Notes: generated by a model not told the origin, from the sequence alone. A DNA stretch of 64,000 nt from Symbiodinium natans (GCA_905221605.1 CAJNDS010002494.1:329421-393420); one strand, 5' to 3'. Counted from the stretch's first letter, positions 31,010-40,726 are shown. Translations and numbers: made by a program.

Positions 31010-32046
31010 ATTCTGAGCCACCGCACCCAGCCGGGGTGATGGATGAGCTTAGTCCCTTGGCGCCCGTGATGGATGAGCTTAGTCCCTTGGCTCAGGAGCC
31101 TTTTGGAGGCTTTGCGTTGGAGAGGGTCCTGTCGGGTGTAGTACGGTCAAAGCGTGCACAAGCGGCGCAGACTAATAAGAGCCCCCCTGCGACCCCGATG
31201 ATGGAAAGGTAAGCCTCAGTCCGAGAACGCGGTGACCATCAACCTTTTGGCTGTCTCTGGTGAGCCAATCCCAGATGGCCCAGAGGACCAATCTCCCCTA
31301 AACCGCATCAATCCCGACCACACGGTCGGACAAATCTGTGCCAGAACCTTGGTAGCCCAGTGGTGCCCTCTACTTTTTTTTTTGTTGTTCTGGGTTCCCT
31401 TGTATCGTAAGCAACCAAAAGAACGGTGCCCTTATTAGAATCTGGTGGCTGGGCTACCTTAGGGATAGGATTAGGGGGGACCCTTGGGGATATAGACCCT
31501 CTGAATAAGGTCCCTGTTCAAGAGAGCCAGAAGAGGGTTAAGAAGGGTTCCCTTTGAAGGGTCCCCCTTATCCTACCTAAGACTACCAAGGAATCAAAGA
31601 CGCTCTGAGCCTGGATGTCTGGACGCAAGTCGAACTCGTCCACGGCTCTGAGAAGCTGTCGCAGACCCGAACTCCCTCGTCTTATGACATCACAGAGGCT
31701 TGGTAGGCCAGTGGGTACCCATGTCCCCTTTAATTTTTGGTTGAAAGGTTCCCTTATAAAGTAACCCAAAGAACTTTGTCGTAGCTGGGTAACATTTTAC
31801 ATTTTTAAGGGTACTTAAACCCAATAAGGAATATAATTTTAAAATTTTAATACTATCCCAACCATGAACTAGAGAAGGGTGCCCTTATTGTAATATGGCT
31901 ACTGGGCTCCCAAGGAGGGAAGCCTGGTCACCGTCGTCCAGAGCAAGATCGAGCCACCGCCCCCTCAGCCAAGGCCGCCGATGATGCAGCCCAGGAGACT
32001 TTTGAGCACATTTGTCGCCCCCGCCTTTGTGTGCTTATTCCTTTGA
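31010..32046 (+). CDS. Multi-exon gene with nested-element introns
   Basis: The first piece (about 31010-31209) carries an exact in-frame 27-bp duplication encoding VMDELSPLAP twice, then FGGFALERVLSGVVRSKRAQ, with GTAAGC at 31210. The next exon (about 31220-31351) reads VTINLLAVSGEPIPDGPEDQ. The following exon, 31591-31702, reads IKDALSLDVWTQVELVHGSE and is the only open frame there. The last, 31915-32046, reads EGSLVTVVQSKIEPPPPQPR and ends in TGA. The introns 31352-31590 and 31703-31914 are family C elements with other elements nested in them. The best frames on either side are consistently one base away from plain GT-AG joining. Product unrecognised; Pro-rich near the end. Confidence 0.48.
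31348..31590 (+). mobile_element. Family C element interrupted by a nested insertion (intronic)
   Basis: The left end is CTTGGTAGCCCAGTGG. Its partner end GGGCTACC is broken at 31458 by a second element and resumes as CTACCAAG at 31583-31590. The 5-bp CTACC on both sides of the insert is a target-site duplication. The interior of family C has GGTTCCCTTGTATCGTAAGC. Confidence 0.75.
31459..31582 (+). mobile_element. Nested inverted-repeat element, family D
   Basis: The left end TTAGGGATAGGATTAGGGGG and the right end CCCCCTTATCCTACCTAAGA are inverted. It is flanked by CTACC direct repeats (31454-31458 and 31583-31587) inside a family C element, which fixes the order of insertion: C first, D later. 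Confidence 0.75.
31699..31914 (+). mobile_element. Family C element carrying a nested family E copy (intronic)
   Basis: Ends CTTGGTAGGCCAGTGG and CTACTGGGCTCCCAAG; interior GGTTCCCTTATAAAGTAACC and GGGTGCCCTTATTGTAATAT. It is split by a family E element at 31785-31872. Confidence 0.75.
31785..31872 (+). mobile_element. Nested family E element, copy 2
   Basis: CTGGGTAACATTTTACAT to CCCAACCATGAACTAG, closely matching the intron at 15494-15589. A TAG triplet lies on both edges. Confidence 0.75.
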
Positions 32047-32064
32047 GAAACATCGAGTTTAACG

Positions 32065-32312
32065 TGTATCAACCCTATAACCCTACAACCCTACAAACCT
32101 ATAACCCTATAACCCTCCCTATAACACTCTTTTCCTACAAACCTTCAACCCTACAACCCTGAACCTTGAACCCGAAACCCGAAACCCGAAACCCGAAACC
32201 CTAAACCCCAAACCCTCAACCCTAAACCCTAAACCCTAAACCCTAAACCCTAAACCCTAAACCCTAAACCCTAAACCCTAAACCCTAAACCCTAAACCCT
32301 AAACCCCAGACA
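32065..32312 (-). repeat. ITR (CCCTAAA), long with variants
   Basis: Starts as CCCTATAA and CCCTACAA variants, then CCCGAAA, then about twelve pure CCCTAAA units. The array ends CCCCAGACAG, the acceptor of the exon at 32316. Confidence 0.92.
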
Positions 32313-32315
32313 GAG

Positions 32316-32431
32316 GTACTACTATGTCGCGGTCCCTGTGGCTGCAGCCAACCACCACCAAGCCATGGCGGCTTTCCAGCCTTTCGGATGCCTCTTTAGG
32401 ATGCTGAGCTCTTCTTTCCTTGGTGGGCTAC
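32316..32431 (+). CDS. Internal exon flanked by ITRs, unrecognised
   Basis: After acceptor CCCCAGACAG the frame reads RYYYVAVPVAAANHHQAMAA then FQPFGCLFRMLSSSFLGGLQ, ending at CAGG|GTTTAG, so the donor is made by the TTTAGGG array. CCCTAAA precedes it and TTTAGGG follows. GC3 is high. Confidence 0.45.
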
Positions 32432-32540
32432 AGGGTTTAGGGTTTAGGGTTTAGGGTTCAGGGTTCAGGGTTCAGGGTCTAGGGTTTAGGGTTCAGGGCG
32501 CATGGTTTAGGGTCTAGGGCTTAGGGTTTAGGACTTTAGG
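32432..32540 (+). repeat. ITR (TTTAGGG with TTCAGGG, TCTAGGG)
   Basis: Starts at the exon end at 32431, so GTTTAG forms the putative 5' splice site. A partial family G block (TTTCCCTTCCTGCGTTGAAG) follows at 32550-32572. Confidence 0.88.
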
Positions 32541-32850
32541 ATGTTTTGTGTTTTCCCTTCCTGCGTTGAAGAGGATCACCGTTCGGAGTTGTTTTCAGGA
32601 GCTCGCCTGTCATCAGGTTGCGATTGGTTTGCATTGTAAAGTTTACAAGCAGAGCCCTAAACCCCTAAACCCTAAACCCTAAGCCCTAAACCCTAAACCC
32701 TAAACCCGAAACAAGCAGAGCCCAGATATGGAACGCTTTGGGGGTTGTAGGGCTTAATTTCAAGGGTTCTTTCAGCTACGGAGGGCATTGCCACAAGAAC
32801 TCTTGCAAAAGTTCCAAAGCCCTAAGCTCTTTGCCCCTAAACGCTAAGCC

Positions 32851-33044
32851 CTGAACCCTAAACCCTAAACCCCAAACCCTAAACCCTAAACCCTAAACCC
32901 TAAACCCTAAACCCTAAACCCTAAACCCTAAACCCTAAACCCTAAACCTAAACCCTAAACCCTAAACCCTAAACCCTAAACCCTAAACCCTAAACCCTAA
33001 ACCCTAAACCCTAAACCCTAAACCCTAAACCCTAAACCCTAAAC
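32851..33044 (-). repeat. Longest ITR in the window (CCCTAAA)
   Basis: About 27 units, nearly perfect, with a single 6-mer slip near 32945. Another array lies at 32656-32712. Confidence 0.95.
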
Positions 33045-33169
33045 AAACTCAGGCCTGGACTCATGAACCTCTTCGCAGCGAACTGGAACGCGCCGGTTCC
33101 GGTACTCCCGGTCCAAATACCGCATCAGGCTGCCAACGACCCTTGGATGAAGTTTAAGGGTTGAGGCTG

Positions 33170-33257
33170 TTGGGATGTTCCCCCTCATACGACAGTCCTT
33201 GATCGGGTCCTGATAGGGGGTACTACAATCCCTGTTAGTATTGGGGGAAACATCCCA
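33170..33257 (+). mobile_element. MITE-like element, family A copy 3
   Basis: TTGGGATGTTCCCCCTCATA at the left and TTGGGGGAAACATCCCA at the right, with shared ACAGTCCTTGAT and GTACTACAATCCCTGTTA interior. Confidence 0.8.
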
Positions 33258-33430
33258 CGGTTGAGGTTTGGGGTTTGGGGCTTCAGGGTGGCGACGTCCG
33301 TTTTTGTACAATGAGGAAAGAAAGCAATATCAATAGCATTGACTTTACGCGTCCCCAGTGTTGCTGCTCCAGCCCACCTGCCTGACTTTTCCCGGATTTC
33401 CTACACCACACAACCGCAAGTCCTGCGCAG

Positions 33431-33589
33431 GATATACTGGAAAAGCTGAACACAAGAGCAGCTAAGGACCCGGCGTGGGGTCTGGCACATGCCCAGCAGC
33501 AGATGGCGCCCAATGTGTACGCCTATCAGAGGGTACCCGCTCAGCCTCCTCAAGCCCAGCAACAAGCCCATCCCTTTCTATTGGATTAG
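33431..33589 (+). CDS. Terminal exon, Gln/Pro-rich, unrecognised
   Basis: After acceptor CTGCGCAG the frame reads DILEKLNTRAAKDPAWGLAH, AQQQMAPNVYAYQRVPAQPP and QAQQQAHPF, then TAG at 33587-33589. High GC3. A low-complexity Gln/Pro/Ala tail suggests a disordered C-terminus. Confidence 0.45.
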   Translation, partial: DILEKLNTRAAKDPAWGLAHAQQQMAPNVYAYQRVPAQPPQAQQQAHPFLLD

Positions 33590-33739
33590 GCCATTGAAGG
33601 TGTCGGTCGCAGAGACATCGCACAAACGTGAGTGTTACGTTCCCAGTACATTCCTGCTTACTTGTACTGTTTGCACATATCGTTTCAAGCCCCGCTGCCA
33701 CCAGCGCAGAACCGCCTGTGCAGAGTCGGAAATCTCGCT

Positions 33740-33939
33740 TTCACCATGTCAGCTTTCACCCGTCAGCCTGTGCACACTATCGCTGTCCCTATCATGCTGT
33801 TCCTTCTTATGTTCTGGGGAAAGCAGACAAGTCCATGCCTGAGGATGTGAATCACTTCCCCTGCGAGTTTCTTCGAAGACTCGCATTGCATAGAAGGCAA
33901 TGGGACAAACATTCCGAGCTTCCCTTCCACACGGTATGA
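33740..33939 (+). CDS. Possible exon, unrecognised
   Basis: The frame ending at 33937-33939 reads HYRCPYHAVPSYVLGKADKS then MPEDVNHFPCEFLRRLALHR, a protein-like mix. The 5' border is unknown. It sits about 1 kb upstream of the glycosyltransferase exons and could belong to them. Confidence 0.32.
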
Positions 33940-34693
33940 GTGGCATATTACCATATTACACGTGTAGTATTATCATCTGTCTGCATCACACTGCGATTTT
34001 TTCAAGTCAATGAGTATATTATGCTGTTATCACATTTGTATATATTGCAATATTATTAGCAGTTTCTACAATTCGTTTCTCAAAATTTCCGTCTTCTTAC
34101 TGCTCTTTTATACTCATTATTCGTATCACTACACTGCGAGGGGGGCAGTTTTTGGCGCGCAAGGTCGCCACCGAGTTCCCTTTCTGGGGTAGCCGCTCGA
34201 AGCAGGAGCGCTGGGTCGGCTGGAGTTTCGGAATTTCGGTTATGGGCGTTTAGGGTTTAGGGTTTAGGGTTTGGGGTTTGGGGTTTGGGGTTTAGGGCAA
34301 CAAGGCAGAGAGTTCGTCCCAGGCAGGCAGTGCAGCCGTCCTAGCCGTAAGAAGGGGCAACAAGGACTTCGGGTTTGGAGCTAGGATCGGGATGCAACTG
34401 CGCCGATCTGGGTATTCAGATGCGAAGAAGCCTAGAATCACTCGGAACATTCAGCCCTAACCCCCGAACCCCTAAACACCCTCGGCAAAAGCAACAAAAG
34501 CACAAGGAGTTACTGCGGGAAGTGTGGGGAACTCCGCAGAGCGTCGCTTCAGCTGATCCCTGCCTTGACATGGGCGCACGGAGCTGCCTCAGAGCCGCTG
34601 GCCATGCATTCTCAGTGTGAGAGTTTAGGGCTTCGGATTTGGGGTTGAGGACTTGGGGCATGGGGTTTTAGGGTTTAGGGTAGTTGTCTAAAT

Positions 34694-34750
34694 TAAGGGG
34701 GTACTATAATCCCTATTCCGGACCGTTAGTGTAAGGTCGAACATCCCAAC
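34694..34750 (+). mobile_element. Family A element, right half only
   Basis: AGGGGGTACTATAATCCCTA and GGTCGAACATCCCAAC match the right half of the 37024 copy; the left half is missing. Confidence 0.6.
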
Positions 34751-34903
34751 GTTTCAGTCTTCAATTCCGAGAGGACATGTTCCCACGTCTCGGGGGAACC
34801 CTAAACCCTGAACCGTGGGAAACCCTGCTGCGTGACTTCGGTCAGCCAGCTATGCGGGAGCGAAGAAAATCCCTAAACCCTAAACCCTAAACCCCTCAAT
34901 GGA

Positions 34904-36880
34904 GGAAGCTTGCCCTGCTCCCCAAGGTGCTCATCGTCCAGCGCGGGTCCCTGGCACAGCGTAGCCGGACCATTGCGAACTTGGAGGAGGCGTTGACGCT
35001 TGGCAGCGTTGTCCCACTTGAATTTTGGGGTTTAGGGTTTAGGGTTCAGGATCCCTGCCTGCTAGGCGGGATGCCAAGGAACACACACGAAGTCAGATGG
35101 GGTTGTAAAATGACCCCGCGGCTTGCGGTTTAGAAAGGAGTGCGCCTGAGCAGCGTTTAGCTTGTAAAACGATAAGGAGTAAAAGAAAAAAACGATAACA
35201 TTTTGCAGGGTTTTTGCGGTCTGGGTGAACCCCGCTCAGAAATTTCACTGTGGCCGACGTTTCCGGATCTCTGGGGGGTGAACCACCCTGACAAACCTCG
35301 CTGTGGCTGACATTTCGGGGTATATGGCTCTGAGGGCCGATGGGTTGTTCAGGTTTGGGCTAGACTTCTAAATAAACCCGTTAACCCTTCAAATCCACGG
35401 CTGTAGGCTCGACGATGTTGAAGCCACCTAGGCTTTGGAATGCAAGCCAGCCACGTACCCCGAAGCATTACCTTGTGTACGCAATCGCTGTAAAACGATA
35501 AGAATTCTAGCCAAAGATACTGTGTTTTGTGTGCAAACACTGTAAAACGATAAGGAGTAGAAAAAACGATAACAATATTCGGGACAAGCCCATTTCCATT
35601 GGTTTGTTTACAGCCCCAGATGTGCACGCAGATGCTGGCAGCCCCTTCACCCGAGGCACTGGGTTGAGCAAGGCTTCCCAAACTCCGAAGCTCTTGGAAC
35701 TGCAAAAACAGTTTACCTACCGGGTTTAGGGTTTAGGGTTTAGGGTTTAGGGTTTAGGGTTTAGGGTTTAGGGTTTAGGGTTTAGGGTTTAGGGTTTAGG
35801 GTTTAGGGTTTAGGGTTTAGGGTTTAGGGTTTAGGCGTGCAGGGGTTGGGGAGGATTGAGAACGGGGAGCGTGGACTCGTTTGTACATCCTAAGAAAGGC
35901 AGATGTGCATGAGTTACTTGGTATACTTCTCTTGTGAAAGGTTGAAAGGTTTGCCACATGAACGTTTGTCAGCAGTGTTTGTTGAGGGTTGATGGGAAGT
36001 TTGTGTTTCCGAGCTTCTTTCGGGACGTAAGAGTGCCAAACGTCGGTTCAAGCTTCCTTGCCAAAAGGGCCACAGGGAGCAATTGAACCTTACAAAGCCT
36101 GACGAATCCTGGCCTGGTTCGTTTAAATTGCACCCCGAGAGCTTGGAGTTTAGTAAGTTTAGCAGGGTACCTGGGGGGTATAGGTCCCGAAAGCCCAGAA
36201 TTCAACCCTAAACCCTCAACCCATAATTCATTCTGTTTTAAACCCTAAACACCCTTTTTTTTCAGCGAAGGTCCGGCTCGCGATCGTACAAATGGAGCGG
36301 TTCGCCATAGGCCGGCAGGGGCCATCCTTCGTCCTAGGGAGATGGCACTAAACCCTAAACCCTAAAGGGAACCCACAGGTTGCAGGGAACATTCGTATTG
36401 CCGATACGAGAACATGACCAGATGTGGCTCCTTTCACACTTGCTTGCGGACGCCGCAGGTGAGGAGATAGCATTGGCAGAGCTGACGGACATCTTCATTG
36501 GGGCCTATGGATCTGCGTGGCTTGGTGGGTTGTTTAGTTTCAGGACTCATGCTGCTAGCAAAATGACTACTGAGGCGAGAACCGCTTAGGATCACTCAGT
36601 TCTTGCAGTTGCTCTTCTTGTCGTGATTGATGATTGTTGTTCTCACTGCTGCTGTCCTTGTCAGTCGCATGTTCGTCAAGCTGCTCGCTCAGTCTAAAGG
36701 ATGTGGTGGCCTGTGTTTATGGCTCCTGGCGCTTGCGTCATGTGGCTGTACCCACAGAACGCGTACCCTGGCGGCAGCTTTGTCTTAGATCCTCTTCCGA
36801 ACAACATTATGGTAGTATCATTCGAATATATGTGTATACTTCCGTATTTCTATATTGTTATATTCATGATTGTATGACCA
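34904..36880 (+). CDS. GT61/DUF563-like glycosyltransferase, multi-exon
   Basis: Exon 34904-about 35027 reads KLALLPKVLIVQRGSLAQRS then RTIANLEEALTLGSVV, matching the GT61 pattern vli.R....R...N.eEl. After an acceptor TTTTTTTTCAG, exon 36266-about 36350 reads KVRLAIVQMERFAIGRQGPS. Exon about 36380-36545 contains EEIALAELTDIFIGAYGSAW then LGGLF, matching the GT61 'adv.iG.HGa.l' segment, with Ala-Tyr-Gly for the usual His-Gly. Exon 36707-36880 starts after TCTAAAG and reads WWPVFMAPGACVMWLYPQNA, like the conserved 'f.pPga.viel.P' end. GT61 enzymes (EOGT, plant xylosyltransferases) transfer sugars in the ER/Golgi lumen; the acceptor here is unknown. No signal anchor found; the N-terminus is probably upstream or missed. 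Confidence 0.52.
35163..35580 (+). repeat. TGTAAAACGATAAGG direct repeats and a 54-bp tandem pair
   Basis: TGTAAAACGATAAGGAGTA with an AAAAACGATAACA partner occurs at 35163-35207 and 35540-35580, plus TGTAAAACGATAAG at 35489. Between them, 35222-35330 is a diverged tandem pair (GGGTGAACC..C and CTGTGG(C)CGAC-type words). All lies in the large intron of the glycosyltransferase. Confidence 0.6.
35723..35836 (+). repeat. ITR (TTTAGGG), about 16 perfect units
   Basis: Perfect array in the proposed glycosyltransferase intron. Confidence 0.95.
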
Positions 36881-37023
36881 ATGACTATCTGATTATGCTA
36901 ATATGTGATTTTTGAATTGCATGTTTAAGCTGTTGCATTTTAATTGCATACTCACGGCGGAAGGGGAAGCGTCAGCACCTGGACTGTTGGCCACACCTCT
37001 CAGCTTCTTTCTCTACAGTACCA

Positions 37024-37122
37024 TGGGCTGTTCCCCCTTACACGAACAGTCCTTTCTATGGATCATGGTACCCCCTATTGTAATCCCTATTCAGGACTGC
37101 TAGCATAAGGGGGAACATCCCA
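37024..37122 (+). mobile_element. MITE-like element, family A copy 5
   Basis: TGGGCTGTTCCCCCTTACAC and GCATAAGGGGGAACATCCCA are inverted ends, with GAACAGTCCTTTCTATGG and TCAGGACTGCTA as an inner pair. Confidence 0.85.
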
Positions 37123-37198
37123 AGTTATACCATGAGCTCGGCCCCCATACAGTAATACATTAGCGGCTTAGTAGGGCCTTACTCTCCCCTGCAACTAG

Positions 37199-38792
37199 GT
37201 CGGCTACTCTTACTGTAAGCGATACCATCCTTGCGCGCCGAGCCAACATAGGAGCAGCCTCAGCTGTCAGAGTTGCAGTGGCCCCGGCAGTACCTTTCTT
37301 CCCTTGGGTAAGAGAGGGCCAGTTTCAATTTTGAAGCCTAGTGCTGGCATCTTCAAAGCCAATAGCCTCCTAGCGATTCTTCTTCTACTTGAGGATCTCT
37401 GATGTTTCCATGTCGGACATTTTTTTCTGTCTAGAGTCCTTCTCCAGGAAGTTGGACCAGATCACCCAGGAGGCTTCCGACCATGGCCGGACAGGAGAAG
37501 GGAGGTAAGGGGTTTCGGGTCAAGACTTCAACACCCCTCCCCCACCCCCCCCCCCCCCCAGCCCTGGCGGAGGGGGCAGGATGAAGTTCGAGGTTACCTG
37601 GGTTGTTGGAAGTCAGGTTGCCGTTTTGTTGGGTCTTTGTCCTTCTTTATGAATCCATCCCAGTTCTCCGCTCGAGAGTTTGGTGCCCAAAATTCCCCGT
37701 TGCTTTGTTTTTGCACTGAACACCCTAAACCCATTTAGTAGGGCCCCCGTTGACGCAACCCGGGTTTCATCTTTCCGGGGGGGGACATGGCTGCTTGAGG
37801 CCTTCACGACCCGCCTGTGGACGAAGAGTGCCGGTCTGGAGTATAACGACTTGTGTGACCTCAGGCGTGCTTCAGAACCCCATGCCCCAGGCACACAAGG
37901 CCTCACAAGACAGTTGATAGTTGCACAGTCCCTGACAAGAGATTCGGCAATTCAAGTATGCAGGGTCTGAGGACAGCCTCCTTTGGAAGCCAGAGTGTGC
38001 TGTAGTGGTAGTAGTAGTAGTAGTAGTAGTACTAGGAATAGTAGCTGCCCCTTGCTCGCCAGGCATGTTCATCTTCCGGGAGGCAGTCCACCGCCTGGGA
38101 CACCAGGAGAGTTCAGCATCTCCGTGGCAGAGGAGCCTAACTTTGCAGAAATTTCACGGACGGATTAAGGTTTAGGGTTTAGGGTTCAGGGCTTGGGCTG
38201 GCATTGGCCCTGCAGTTTCTGTACACGACTGAGTGCAGGAGCGAGCTGACCGACTTGCATTTCAGAGACTGGCGCCTTGGCTTCTGCACTGACTTTGGGC
38301 ACTGCTGCACGTGCCATGTGAGCTCTGAGCTGTGGTACCAGAATTCATGAGGACATCTTCTTGAATCTGGTCGAGTTCGGTCACGCATTCAAAGAAGCCG
38401 TCTCCGAGCAGCATGCCTGCTATCAGTATCGCAGCAGCCAGCGCTTTGCCCTGTTCCGTGGGCAGCATGCTGTCTGCAGCACCAGGCAGTCGCGTCGCTT
38501 GCGCTTGCTGACAGAGGCGCCGGACAGCCGATGCCTTGCAGACTCCTACATCATTGGGTTTAGGGTTTAGGGTTTGGGGTTTGGGGTTTAGGGTTTAGGG
38601 TTTACATCCTACATCCGGCTCTCACCTGCAAGTTGTCCCTGCCAGGCTGTCGGCCAAGAAGCAGCAAGCACAGACAAAACGGGAAGCCTCTCCAGCATGC
38701 GCCCCGACGTCGCCATTGTTAGCAGCGCGGGTTGCGCTCACGAAGTGCATCACGACAACAGCACCTGTCGGCCTAATTGTGCTCGTTGTTAG
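37199..38792 (+). CDS. Multi-exon gene with Cys-rich C-terminus, unrecognised
   Basis: Exon 37199-37307 reads LTVSDTILARRANIGAASAV, with donor GTAAGA. Exon 37448-37504 (57 nt, phase 0 at both ends) has acceptor TCTCCAG and donor GTAAGG. Exon 38063-38169 reads MFIFREAVHRLGHQESSASP and its donor is GTTTAGGG, i.e. telomeric sequence. Exon 38216-38317, in phase after CCCTGCAG, reads FLYTTECRSELTDLHFRDWR then LGFCTDFGHCCTCH. Exon about 38352-38556 reads LNLVEFGHAFKEAVSEQHAC. The last exon, about 38604-38792, is Cys-rich (SCPCQAVGQEAAS; NSTCRPNCARC) with TAG at 38790. Implied introns of 46 and 34 bp are very short, so some borders are probably wrong. No family recognised. Confidence 0.48.
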
Positions 38793-40188
38793 AATTCAAG
38801 CTTCGACGCTCAAGCAACAAGCGGATTGTACAGCCACCACGTCATCATGCGCCATAGGCCGCCAAGACGCCTTGTCATGACCCACTGAAGTCCAAAGGCC
38901 TACCAACCTAGCTGCTATGTAGCCACTTCCCTCAATCAGAGTCATGTTCTCTAATTACAAACATGGAGTTGCATTGCAAAAGGAACCGAGAGGGCTCTTT
39001 GATGAGCATGTTTGAACCTGATTTATGCACATACATATATACACAGAGATGAATACATGCAAACCAATAAGTCAACAACAAAAAAACTCCGCACAAACCG
39101 ATATATATATATATACACACACATACAATTGCGGAGATGGTCGAAATCTGTTCCGGCAATGGTCGACCCTGCCCGGGCTGATGCGCGCTGCCCGGCCAGA
39201 GCCCCCGATTGTGTGAGAACATGCAAAGCCCTACAAGCCCTACAGGGTTTAGGGTTTAGGGTTTAGGTTGAGGGTTGAGGGTTTAGGGTTTAGGGTTTGG
39301 GGTTTGGAGGTTATAGCCTAGGTAACTAGACTTAGGGGACTTATAATTGGGCTAGAAGTACAGTTATGATTAGTTACGAAGTACCATGGACCTCCAAGTA
39401 CTTTTGTCATGGAATGTCAAACTGACCAGCTTGGAGAGTCGAACCCAAAACTAAAGCTCGCTGAAGCAAGAGCAGGACATGTGATACCTTAGGGGTACCT
39501 GGAAATAGTTTTTAATTTTTGGTTGCTATTATTCCTAAGGAACAGCTAAAACTATGATTTTTGCTAGGGTGCCAAGTTCAGTATAGATACTGTATCGATA
39601 TAACTTCTACCCTGAACTCAAGACCCTGCAAGGCACCCTGCAACCAGCCGAAGCCTTAGCAGCACCAAACAAACCACGGTCCCAAAGCAGACCAGGGCCT
39701 CAGACAAGACAAGCAAATGGCACCATCGGACCGTCCACCGTGGAATCAGTTGAAAAGAGTCACGCCCATCACCCAAGCCAGCATGCACTATACAGCAGCA
39801 ACGGAAGCAAGAACGAGAAGGCGCTAGACCCTAGACCTAAACTGAACGCTGAGATATATAGCACGTGAAGGATAGTACTCTCGGAGCAGTACCGAGCGGG
39901 CTCCTAGGACTTTGTAGAAGCGAGGTCGCAAGGTGTTTGGGGTTCAGGGTTTAGGGTTATTTCACAAGGGCCACACGTTGAAGACTGAGACTGGACCGTG
40001 CCTCGCCTGGCCTGCCCGAGTGTGAGCGATGAAACTGATCTATGTTGTTGGAAAATCCTTGCTGATGGTCTTCATGGTGACTTCCTGGTATGCATCTTAA
40101 TTTTACCCGGTATTCGCTGCAATTCCTCGTGAGTGTCAGCTAGGCAGGCGGCCAACGACAAGCCGAGGAGCCCAAAACACCCTAAACA
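38793..40188. other. No confident gene; scattered repeats
   Basis: AT microsatellite at 39102-39125, ITR at 39244-39305, an imperfect foldback at 39302-39391 (GGAGGT...TAACTA / TAGTTA...ACCTCC), and the junction word CCTGCCCGAGTGTGAGCGAT near 40011-40030. ORFs at 38932-39266 are low-complexity. Confidence 0.5.
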
Positions 40189-40287
40189 GGGTCCTTGTTG
40201 GCTTTAATTTTACACATTTTTTGGTGCTAAAAACCCAATAAGAGGATAGCAAAAATCTACTTTTTAATACAACCCCAACAAGGACCC
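40189..40287 (+). mobile_element. Family E element, copy 3 with extended inverted ends
   Basis: GGGTCCTTGTTGG and CCAACAAGGACCC are perfect 13-bp inverted ends around a family E interior (ATTTTACACATTTTTT; AAACCCAATAAG; TTTTAATACAACC). Confidence 0.8.
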
Positions 40288-40427
40288 AGTAAACCCTCAA
40301 GCGCTGGAGTCCACTGGAGGTCGCCGCGCGCGCAGAAGCGCGCGGCGAAGAGGCAGGTGAGCGGTGAAGAGCGCCTCAAGCAGGCGTCGGGGACACCCTC
40401 CAGGGCTTCAAACCCATAATATTGGTT

Positions 40428-40499
40428 TTGGAATAATTACTCATACTATTCCCTTATGGTCCCTTTGTAATCATTTTATAATAACCCCCAAAACCCAAT
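40428..40499 (+). mobile_element. Short AT-rich inverted-repeat element
   Basis: ATTGGTTTTGGAATAATTAC and CCCCCAAAACCCAAT form inverted ends around an AT-rich centre. It lies directly upstream of the ATG at 40514. Confidence 0.55.
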
Positions 40500-40513
40500 C
40501 CTAATTGTCATAA

Positions 40514-40726
40514 ATGGCCCCTATATCAGAGTGGCCAAAGTTGTGGGGGATCTGGCCTTGGGAGGGAGCAGAGTCGCTTCAAACATTCAGTATGGAGCAA
40601 GTAAAGCACATGCAGCAAGCCTGCCCAGGCGCGGAGCATCCGGCAACCGTGGCCGCTTGCCTGGGACGTCTTCTGCAGAGCATGACGACGGCCACAATTC
40701 GAGAAGTTGAAGTGCAGTGCGCTTAG
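40514..40726 (+). CDS. Small ORF or exon, unrecognised
   Basis: A 70-codon frame from ATG reads ISEWPKLWGIWPWEGAESLQ then TFSMEQVKHMQQACPG and HPATVAACLGRLLQSM, with Trp-rich then helical character. It may be an exon of a longer gene; downstream frames 40707-40946 are open too. Confidence 0.35.
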   Translation: MAPISEWPKLWGIWPWEGAESLQTFSMEQVKHMQQACPGAEHPATVAACLGRLLQSMTTATIREVEVQCA

